Part shown: positions 9,101 to 13,891 of the stretch, piece after piece | Layout of the letters: each line of letters opens with the position of its first letter | How positions within the stretch are numbered: the stretch's first letter is position 1 | Virus record (IMG/VR): IMGVR_UViG_3300031613_000022 | Coordinates: 1 to 23,823 of that record | Length of the DNA: 23,823 nt | Direction: 5' to 3' (one strand) | DNA from: a virus | The notes under the pieces: generated by a model | The model's database searches: none | What the model saw: the letters and a program-made list of their open reading frames with translations, nothing else | Told to the model about the DNA's origin: nothing | Translations under genes and position numbers: made by a program

Positions 9101-11101
9101 GTTGGCCAGGGTGGCACCGTGAGCGTCGATCACATCAATGCGGGTGAGAGGGCGAGGATTGGCTTCAAAGCTTTCCTTGAGAGCCGGAACTTGATCCATG
9201 GTCTCCATAGCTTCAACGTCTGACAGAAGAGCAGAATTGCGAACCACGTCCTGAGCAGCCTTTTTCTTGTCGGCCGCTTTGGAAACGTCTTCCACATTCA
9301 CTGGTTCAGTAGGCTCAGTGGATTCAGTTGGCTCATCAGTGCTGGTTGGATCAGTGGGTTCTTCTGTTCCGGTTTGGTTTGGTGTGGGTGGGCCAGAGAC
9401 TTCAGGGGTTTCAGAAGCTTCAGGAGCCTCTGTATCCGGGGCAGGGGCACCTATCGTGCTGGCAGCGTCTGCCATACTCTCATTGGCTGTTTTCAGGGCG
9501 TCAGGGCTCACTGCCGAGTCTGCATTAGCAGAGGCTTCTGCCGCAGCAGTCCGAGCTTCCAAAGCTGAACCAGCAACATCAGACCCTGCACTTGCTACAG
9601 TAGAGACAACCTTACCAGCAAGACCAGGTGATTGCATAATACCAGCCGCACCAAGACCACCTATTGCACCTTCAACAGCAGACGATGCCACATCTTCAAA
9701 AAGTTCTGTTTCAACTCCCCCACCAACAATTAAACCAGCGTTAGATGTGAGCTGAGCATTACCTTCTTGGATAAATTCTTCTGTAGTTTCACGGGCTGTA
9801 TTGCCAGCTACTTTCTTTGAAGCTTGTGCGATCGACGTACTTCCAACACCACGCCCTAAAGGATTTGCAGCAAACGAAGCTGTGAGCTTACCAGCTAAAA
9901 TTGCTGCAGGAAGGGCCAACGCAAATGTCACAAAACCGCTATCTATAACCAAATCGCCAAGAACCTCATCATGGCTCATGTTGTTGTTTCGCATTTCCCA
10001 ATACTTATCATTGCCCACCATGTCAGCTTCGGTAAGAGACAAAAATTTCATTTGGTTTTGTTGAACAGCGGCACCACTTTCACCAAGACCCATAATGAGA
10101 GGGGCCGCTTTCTCACCTTCTTTGAGAGCCAAAGATCTACCAGATGCTGTTTTCAAAGAAGCCTTAGCTGCCTCTTTTGACATACCACCTGCAACCATTT
10201 TGCTGACAGCCCTGGCTTTACCAACATACGAAATAGGGGCAGCAAACGCAGCAACCGATGCCACACCTTGAGTTACGAGAGAGGCAGCTTGATCAGGGTT
10301 TTGAGCGTAGTTCACAGCTGTGTCGACCATCGCTGCGCCTTGCTTCTTGAGCCAAGGAGATACAACACGATCCCACTTGCTGTCACTATCGGCATTGGCA
10401 GCCAGGTCTTGCTGATACTGAGCTTCGCGGTCTATTTTATCCAGCTGCGCAGCTCGTGCAAACTGGTCCCCACGCTCAACTGATGTGTCAGACTTTAGGC
10501 TATTAATCTGTCCTGTGATTGCCTGAGTTGCTTTACCAATACCCGGTGCAAGCGGGTAGCCAAAAACCTCTGGTAATTCAAAAGCATCCACTGTCTTGTT
10601 TCGGCCGTAATCACCAATAGCAGCAACCCCGGACAAAAAAGATCCAGCAACGTTTACAGCACCAGTTGATAGATCAGCAGCCGTGTCTCCAAGCAACTCA
10701 CCCCTGGTACGGCCCGCGTCTTGAATACGATCTTCGTTGAGATAAGCACGTGCATAATCGGCTTTGTAGTTCGCAGCCTCTTGGCCATATTTAATGCTGA
10801 ACGCCAACGAAGACAGAGAGTTCAAATCTTTAGTAACTTCGTCCTGAGCCAGTTCATTCCCTTCTTGGGATGCCAGAGCCATACTAGCCCGACCTTCTGG
10901 AGACTCCAAGGATGCTCGCTTCTGAGCAGAGATTTCTTGCAAGCTTGCAGACTTACCTTCAACCAAGGACGGCTCAGAAGCTTGAGGAGCTTGTGTCTCA
11001 ACAGGTGTGCCAACCTCAAACCGACCAGGGGCAGACTGACCAAAAGACGACCCAAACTGAGCCATGTCGTTAAGTGAGATAGGTTTGGTTGGCTTCGCCA
11101 T
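158..11101 (-). CDS. N4-like virion-packaged RNA polymerase (giant, about 3,647 aa)
   Basis: Single-subunit DNA-dependent RNA polymerase carried in the virion and ejected to transcribe early genes. Core signatures seen: DTLGR at 1461-1465 (the T/DxxGR motif), motif A with D1686 in LEADGITDGP, motif B R1792-x3-K1796-x7-Y1804-G, and motif C with D2064 in PVYDGVV. The A-to-B and B-to-C distances (about 110 and 268) are close to those I recall for N4. The N-terminal ~545 residues have several Gly/Ala-rich hydrophobic stretches. Low-complexity linkers lie near 547-604 (P/T/E-rich) and 1007-1080 (K/P then D/E-rich). A zincin-like HEMLH (2342-2346) lies after the polymerase. The final ~1,000 residues have no assigned domain. 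In N4 the flanking regions serve packaging and ejection. Start chosen at 11101: GAGG lies 9 nt upstream, whereas the in-frame ATG at 11167 would place codons through the terminator. Last gene of the leftward block. Confidence 0.95.
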   Translation of the reverse strand: MAKPTKPISLNDMAQFGSSFGQSAPGRFEVGTPVETQAPQASEPSLVEGKSASLQEISAQKRASLESPEGRASMALASQEGNELAQDEVTKDLNSLSSLAFSIKYGQEAANYKADYARAYLNEDRIQDAGRTRGELLGDTAADLSTGAVNVAGSFLSGVAAIGDYGRNKTVDAFELPEVFGYPLAPGIGKATQAITGQINSLKSDTSVERGDQFARAAQLDKIDREAQYQQDLAANADSDSKWDRVVSPWLKKQGAAMVDTAVNYAQNPDQAASLVTQGVASVAAFAAPISYVGKARAVSKMVAGGMSKEAAKASLKTASGRSLALKEGEKAAPLIMGLGESGAAVQQNQMKFLSLTEADMVGNDKYWEMRNNNMSHDEVLGDLVIDSGFVTFALALPAAILAGKLTASFAANPLGRGVGSTSIAQASKKVAGNTARETTEEFIQEGNAQLTSNAGLIVGGGVETELFEDVASSAVEGAIGGLGAAGIMQSPGLAGKVVSTVASAGSDVAGSALEARTAAAEASANADSAVSPDALKTANESMADAASTIGAPAPDTEAPEASETPEVSGPPTPNQTGTEEPTDPTSTDEPTESTEPTEPVNVEDVSKAADKKKAAQDVVRNSALLSDVEAMETMDQVPALKESFEANPRPLTRIDVIDAHGATLANKESTDDDRLMASFGVLSEMAIMREASATDVETEMNKLDEADPDRVKYTTVNQSVKLYESSAAVTEANKFIGSMDPVKLREVVGLDDPAGAPKTEEEALNRGRLIDMIKLANPEAVTSADINIVLDQVGGGKTAERLKKKLKVASLIAKSFETSDANKEQNQADLDAALKDMTPEQRKKEQNVSDNFPTFKLVSNQIRNTGDEARGLISLSAHNARIRKSMDSGHKLEGQAALIELKAFATSQINKMKAINKSVSEGAGRSVPYMSYKNGDRYMDKKGIYGQVKSPASVAMMRNASADLEAVVGLFNILLDQYGPEMGTLTKDLQSGALKAPDLNSRALKAPAVVETKPKAKPKKKVKSEPVIVDEVIDDESVAEPVVDEDADLIDNDNVGAVATVEDVAPVEPEPTDKPSTEAELKTKALERHWMTKSKDRLLAAKGSVNHFIQAFNAKPLSSLMAEQEDPIAFLMENITKLQRDDNGMIRELTKEEVTAVTALVQNEMPKFAKSIDDLTNERLTAEDDRWIKSLMNGTNAKGDKTQDILSTDDGKTLNFMTLQENGKYAIDPLVSQALFMATSEWMARTARRSIPSYDVDELKKKFGTPDNAVITDSAKLAASQGMPLQGVLDEIARLTQDLLGVSADKTVTASYTSGLFKALAGTALQAQFLEGQIEDFEGVVLAPKTDDAIEAEKTALKAKGKPTDQIKDAIEIKWTFINPKPTGSNATALKTLGSMPDVFTRAFTQDGEKERHIGKPSTKRESHQLRNPIAKLSEDETTVLDMKRNTSSYVNTSQVWLMDTLGRDMYGKALGLIDLDNISYKLNPAHRTSIEGKNASIRSGIEGVDGYLSEIDAYAEATGTTRYKVPTYFDWVITSVGRLMQQGPVTQQGNKTMREMITPTVATIDLSDSEMVDRVWLAVAQAADIKVHKQDPELSIQQAKDLFNDPEALLPALDIVDEWRRGEIDGDRMNFMRSDFVKAVTASNVEVTDKLLHAIQTVQAMKMAQEQGGEAKTSFKVSLGLEADGITDGPINAIMHMSVGEFTIDDIRRYAQGGLMFSPDKKTFADHFTEDPDDLYEVAAKKLRDLILPLLDDPAYAALLKVMDKFLDGFSYNPVYGPTVDGSDHLTIKRGVTKNPLTVFLYGAGEEGIAGKIASLIIDEIHVGLSLEANKSDRSPFDPETVKALKELFGSGIDDMDISKIISNPAGNKMMVDHIMHRGVTLKIQELLIPHLRESLDFATGGLAIRMEQSQTLASIQTAIFQDLFEKQYNAVLKEWRTEGKIGASQTLPEAELKTIFESLLKSSPVYDTDAQSFHISPPKATLQEGNESQGVSKTPKLDRYNNNTKVSRLRRFGSQNTVKTPSDASVKVSPYLTIGTGDGRMILNTYVQGDSSITTTLPVYDGVVMSLDNIVTNSEQINKANFDAWMLDGPYEAMATGYQQMLATLKKSDIANFSLETRKKINRAFGRKPWESMSNEALFDALVAQQRLMADLAMESKARKLTIAEVSTSTDHLAAAGSPYVREGTDISNGKTWDYEGIKNWANKIHRKHMKTLRRAEKKQLTSRDAAQKDPQLVAAIKAVGTEVENHEKVTMLTGGQIPLALKDIDGLSVEQKSLLQDVLMKDPKFVNATYYFGSPKQLEAVRNDLHSELDKSPIQRGQAHIGSNIVFVSNLAPETLLHEMLHVHTTRILVNHFDDPRSSAPNVTMATRNLEALIKEFRSLIPERFTGTTTRRKPGERILVKDFTGTAGSIAVLQKELTTHEANPARQMNEFVSWMMTNQNLIEMAKKRKVYDPVLKIAQKVLGEVKRMLKIKSKPGSTLFSNISFNTEMLLGQATKDQQIEMEQFGNYMMNQVNPTNPRLEQLDETYTNRLEAHIRLNRERFTAQATPGDESVADRFAYKIDKLIQVSAEASTQATHAGFLPEVRQEQVFRQIHKAMMSGMRMEAGAVERTNRIFGHVMKTLKPSDLLAPGSSETNKKAMKAAERRYDMLTGADGLRRTANGNTDVLATFLALSQTDPILRNAMENMASPKNNEIKKDTVDGWINRVMATIANMITSLSVSRKAQPRNVKGALDVLAEALAVQKRENQYIVMAENYARMDKINDWSSNMLSLGSEKTSQWIDKQNKKINPTNRREKAKKAALVLSSFVVSMGSKSEAEIKGNSLTNFMNGFENLATTREIIRDFRGRTPSNAPVFDLLNPINTQVDSVRQDARVNIPKELTGYFSKKLSEKENDDLFTVIAKADLMALSRNEALFLMADPVKSGSMVQAAEEKVSSLGGNHSQLMRRKARALAKYMVNRDNTSQSLLRNARAISELLNEDVQNKPKPNKKLENALDRLVTLYAFDLMEDSVKQTVKDLSATEKRGMEVLAGYHKSNRALEAQRLPKGEEGLMLQYNGWKGYAPSTPKPGTILEIADDSKHQEMIFKGFVKVSAYKGDPTEKYQGTRSLYRSTVGGKASFNQGLAQTVHPTWRGVDQRTGVTRSAESGGPVPLEYTKQIKLRGRTTKDGVPAGEYLQPVFNGKGEVKGYERTLKAEDQASLQSSTDLFKMSGVWTGRILEEEISGELNQQVLLATKKIHDDHLAKYGNIDDFVNVADKDQKDATIKDAYGTLGWQIKEAAAKLYGKPNYLPLRKDVVLDVIGTRSASITDSWSGVSRWRPKTQKAFKDMATTIIGADAFKYFSTVEGTIQDAVSLAKDTIVVKSVIVIIDNLFSNQLHLGSWGIGYITGSKAMVRKFIETSAYNKNKEQITALNVELQAEIQNKRKANQIKGQIQALEDANRQLSIWPLLEAGEYTLKSEDVNTGDKAMSENRVTEFLSNQFDKLPEVVKTTAKHLVISQDTALFKGLNRMVQYGDFLAKAVLYDHLTQQKGMTSKEALAVIVEEFVPYSRLSGRGRGAAEANGLVWFSTYKIRIMKIGANMIRNRPTAALLFGAGIGPALNVDTVFSGSGLGKYMQGTLGYSFGWGMGLQAPSMLPVNAILPN

Positions 11102-11110
11102 GCGAGTCAT

Positions 11111-11116
11111 CCTCAA
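11111..11116 (-). promoter_or_regulatory. Ribosome binding site of the vRNAP gene
   Basis: The minus strand reads TTGAGG, then ATGACTCGC, then the ATG at 11101. GAGG lies 9 nt from that start, good spacing. The alternative in-frame ATG at 11110 directly abuts GAGG and has no spacing, so it is unlikely to be used. This site decides the start. Confidence 0.7.
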
Positions 11117-11124
11117 GCAATTAA

Positions 11125-11161
11125 CAAAATAAAAGGAGGCTATGGATGTACCAAAGCCTCC
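11125..11161 (-). terminator. Intrinsic terminator/attenuator upstream of the vRNAP gene
   Basis: On the minus strand GGAGGCT pairs with AGCCTCC, a T-T mismatch follows, then TGG pairs with CCA around the loop TACAT. The stem (11135-11161) is followed by TTTTATTTTG (11125-11134), a typical U-tract. It lies after the stop of the 683-residue gene (11213) and only 23 nt before the vRNAP start. There is no room for a conventional promoter between them, so vRNAP mRNA must arise by readthrough or from an unusual start. A partial terminator here would lower vRNAP output relative to the other virion proteins. Confidence 0.8.
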
Positions 11162-11212
11162 CTGCATTATTCACTTTTTATGTGGGCCTGTGTATGCCCG
11201 TCTTGTGACGGC

Positions 11213-13264
11213 TTACATGTTGAGCATTTCTGGTATCAGATCCATCAAGCCCATGACTTCATCTGATATAGGACCACTATTTTGTATGTCCGACATGAAC
11301 TTAGACAAGATACCTTCAGCTTGTGTACGTCGACCCTCATCAAGGTCGTTTCTTGCTTGCAGCATACTGATTGCCGCAGACACTTGTTGCACTTGCTGTG
11401 GGGGCAAACCTACTTCATCCCCGATCATCTGAATAGTCTCCGCAGGTGATCCACGGAATGCGTCCTGTGCTTGCTGATACCCAGGAGTTTGTGCGCCGCT
11501 TGCTTGGCTTGAAGGGCCATCGCTTTGTGGACCCCTGCCTGCAGAAAGAGCTTGGCTCAAGTTATCAGGTGTACTCATTACTGGAGACGGTGTCGCCGGT
11601 GTTGCAGGAGCTGCAGCATCCTGACGACTTGCCCAAAAGTCAGCAACTCCTTCCCCATTTTGTCGAATTGCGTCAGCTTGTCCGAAAAGGTTTGCGCCCC
11701 TCTCAGGACTAAACATACTTACGCCACCAGCAATGGCACCTTGTACACCCGCAGCTGCATTGTAACCTCCTTGAAGCACTTGACCAACCATCGTGTCAGT
11801 AGAGTCGCTTAAATCCCTAACATCTTTCAATATGTTTTGACCAACGGCATTAGAATTAGCAGCTCTTTCTGCAGGTGTTAATGAGCCTGAAGGGGCAGCG
11901 TTATTTGATTTAGGGCTCGGGACACCATTTGAACCGCTGCCTCCTCCTCCTGAAAACAATGGAAGGCTTTCACCGCCTGCCCCCGGTGGAGCATTTGCAA
12001 TACGCGCCTCGTAAGTATACTCTGTGCCCATCTCAGTCATACGAGCCAAAGCCCGATCTGCTCTTTCATCGTTACCACGAGTTGCTGCGATCGCATACTC
12101 TTCTTGAAGTTCATCCCACTCACCTCGAAATGATTCAAGTTTTGCGTTTTCACGGTTATACTCGGCTCGTAATTCTTGGTTGGCTGCCCTGTTTGCTTCG
12201 TTGTTGAGATCACCAAGAATGGTTCTAATACCGCTATCGTTCAGCTTAGTTTTATTCCATAAAAAACCCCCCGCCTTGACAGTAGACTCCATAACTGCAG
12301 CAATTGTTTCAGGTGCAACCTTTGAAAATTCTTTTTGCAGTTTGTTGAAGTCAGCTTCCATGTCTCCGAACGACCCCATGAACGAAGACTCGTCTTCACC
12401 AGCAGCCGTGAACTGTTTCTTCATGCGAGACTGTAACTCAGCGGCCGTTTTACCGGGTGCGCCGCTGTAAGCTTGCTGGCCTACCGCATGCCAACGCAAC
12501 CCGGGGTTTGCGCTAACCATACGCTTCAGCTCAGTTTTTTGATAATCAAGTGCTGTGTTGGTGTTCACCATCATAGGATTGCTTGCCATAGCACGTTTAA
12601 CAGCTGGGCTAGTATCCCAATGCGCGGGATTCACCTCATCAGCTGCAGCAAGCCATGCAGCTTCTTTCTCTGCAGAGTAACCTTGTTCGAGAATCCATGG
12701 AGTCATCTCTGACGGTTGAAGGCTGTTGGCCATTTGGTCGACGCCAGCCAACGCTTCTTGTCGCATTGCTGCATTGGCGTCATCACTAGCTTGTTGTGCA
12801 ACAGTACGCTTTCGATCTTCGATTTTCCAGCTATCTGTAATTTGTTTTTGACCTAAGTTATAACCTGCAGTCTCTGTGCTCTGATCCCGGCTGTTGTTGA
12901 TTGACTGGGAGTTGGCGTTGGCAAAGAGATCATCACGTCGACCGGCAATCATCTCTAACGTGTCACCGTTTATGTCCCTGGGGTTGATACCCAGAGATTG
13001 AAAAATACCTTCTTTGCTGGCTTTGTCCCAGCTGCCAACATCAGTAATGCCCATGGCTTTACCAACAGCTGCAGCAGAGTTTTCAAACATGAGATCAGCA
13101 TCAGCTTGAGCTTGCTCAGCATCACGCTCTCCCTGGAATCCACGGAGGTTGGTTCCCATGTTTTGGAAAGCGCCAGAGACCATCTGACCTCCACGAGCAG
13201 ACGCCTTCAGTGAGCTATCAAAGTTTGGCGCGTCGACGTTCTGCCATGTAATACGGTTTCCCAT
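11213..13264 (-). CDS. Internal virion protein, N4 gp51 position (683 aa)
   Basis: No catalytic motif was recognised. The protein is soluble-looking, rich in Ala, Gln, Asn, Ser and Gly, with long helical and coiled-coil-prone stretches (roughly residues 20-75 and 290-400). A Gly/Ser/Pro-rich flexible segment follows (roughly 425-475), and the last ~80 residues look helical (AAISMLQARNDLDEGRRTQ). There is no signal peptide or clear membrane span. The start at 13264 has AAGGA 8 nt upstream (minus strand AAAGGATATTATTTATG). By order, immediately before the vRNAP gene and after the gp52-like gene, it corresponds to N4 gp51, a virion protein thought to belong to the ejected internal set. The function is inferred from position. 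A terminator follows its stop, making it the last gene of the strongly expressed block. Confidence 0.7.
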   Translation of the reverse strand: MGNRITWQNVDAPNFDSSLKASARGGQMVSGAFQNMGTNLRGFQGERDAEQAQADADLMFENSAAAVGKAMGITDVGSWDKASKEGIFQSLGINPRDINGDTLEMIAGRRDDLFANANSQSINNSRDQSTETAGYNLGQKQITDSWKIEDRKRTVAQQASDDANAAMRQEALAGVDQMANSLQPSEMTPWILEQGYSAEKEAAWLAAADEVNPAHWDTSPAVKRAMASNPMMVNTNTALDYQKTELKRMVSANPGLRWHAVGQQAYSGAPGKTAAELQSRMKKQFTAAGEDESSFMGSFGDMEADFNKLQKEFSKVAPETIAAVMESTVKAGGFLWNKTKLNDSGIRTILGDLNNEANRAANQELRAEYNRENAKLESFRGEWDELQEEYAIAATRGNDERADRALARMTEMGTEYTYEARIANAPPGAGGESLPLFSGGGGSGSNGVPSPKSNNAAPSGSLTPAERAANSNAVGQNILKDVRDLSDSTDTMVGQVLQGGYNAAAGVQGAIAGGVSMFSPERGANLFGQADAIRQNGEGVADFWASRQDAAAPATPATPSPVMSTPDNLSQALSAGRGPQSDGPSSQASGAQTPGYQQAQDAFRGSPAETIQMIGDEVGLPPQQVQQVSAAISMLQARNDLDEGRRTQAEGILSKFMSDIQNSGPISDEVMGLMDLIPEMLNM

Positions 13265-13285
13265 AAATAATATCCTTTCAGCTAC

Positions 13286-13834
13286 TTACAGCTTGTGCTC
13301 ATTAATTTTAGCGTCTGCCTCAGACTGGGGTCTGTTGTTTTGATGATAGCGAGCAGTCATGCGATCTTCGAGAGCCAGGTTGTAAGATGAGATCTGGTTC
13401 GACAAGTTTGTATCGTACGCTTTTTTCTGAAAGTTAAGAGAATCCTTGGCCAATTTGTTTTGCTGTAAGCCCGACCAGAGCTGACCAAAGCTGGCAATAG
13501 TGTCTGAAATAGTAGCCACAGATCCCATGTTGAATCCATCTTTGCCCCAGAAACTATTTCCAGTTACTTGGCTGTCTGCGCTTTTTCCCGTAAGATCGGC
13601 ATAGTTTCCTCTACCAGTATCTATTGTACCGTAGCTAACTCCTTCATTCATACCAGATTCACTTGGTGAAAGCCCTTGGACATCCATAGGATCAGAGGCA
13701 CTCATAGAGCCAGGAATTCTGCTAGATCCGAGCTTAGGCCCACCTACGGGAATACCTCCATTAAAATTTGGGTGCGGGGCAGGTGCTTGATTCCCAAAAG
13801 TCATCATTTGAGGTGCAAGATTATTCTGGGCCAT
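13286..13834 (-). CDS. Small virion protein, N4 gp52-like (182 aa)
   Basis: Two-part protein. The N-terminal ~110 residues are disordered and rich in Pro, Gly, Asn and Met (MAQNNLAPQMMTFGNQ...). The C-terminal ~70 are helical and polar, with IASFGQLWSGLQQNKLAKDS and then SYNLALEDRMTARY. This resembles the small helical virion protein found between the gp51 and gp53 homologues of N4-like phages. Its likely role is as an internal or tail-proximal component packaged with the vRNAP set; this rests on pattern and gene order. Start: an upstream in-frame ATG at 13840 abuts the GGAGG with no spacing, while the ATG at 13834 has ideal 6-nt spacing, so 13834 is preferred. A 21-bp gap separates it from the next gene. 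Confidence 0.7.
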   Translation of the reverse strand: MAQNNLAPQMMTFGNQAPAPHPNFNGGIPVGGPKLGSSRIPGSMSASDPMDVQGLSPSESGMNEGVSYGTIDTGRGNYADLTGKSADSQVTGNSFWGKDGFNMGSVATISDTIASFGQLWSGLQQNKLAKDSLNFQKKAYDTNLSNQISSYNLALEDRMTARYHQNNRPQSEADAKINEHKL

Positions 13835-13840
13835 GGTCAT

Positions 13841-13845
13841 CCTCC
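13841..13845 (-). promoter_or_regulatory. Ribosome binding site deciding the start of the 182-aa gene
   Basis: GGAGG on the minus strand is followed directly by ATGACCATG. Spacing is 0 nt to the first ATG and 6 nt to the second, which selects the start at 13834. The vRNAP gene has the same layout (GAGG, an abutting ATG, then a properly spaced in-frame ATG). Confidence 0.65.
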
Positions 13846-13891
13846 AGTAGGGGGGCTGTGAAATTTAAGGAGCCAGCAAAAGACAATCTCA

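Noticed and set aside
9267-9755. 162-codon plus-strand frame rich in Ser, Gly, Val and Ala opposite the vRNAP linker
   Set aside because: The composition is simply the reverse-strand reading of the Pro/Thr/Glu/Ala-rich coding repeats, not a separate gene.
11102-11167. N-terminal extension of the vRNAP from an ATG at 11167 (22 extra residues)
   Set aside because: These codons run through the terminator hairpin, the start has no SD, and the ATG at 11101 has GAGG at good spacing.
11168-11212. Small hairpin CCGTC-ACAA-GACGG after the 683-aa gene as a possible vRNAP promoter hairpin
   Set aside because: Only a 5-bp stem with a 4-nt loop. N4 vRNAP promoters have a 3-nt loop and sit in the early region, and nothing here suggests one in a late operon. 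The neighbouring GGGC/GCCC pairing also competes with it.
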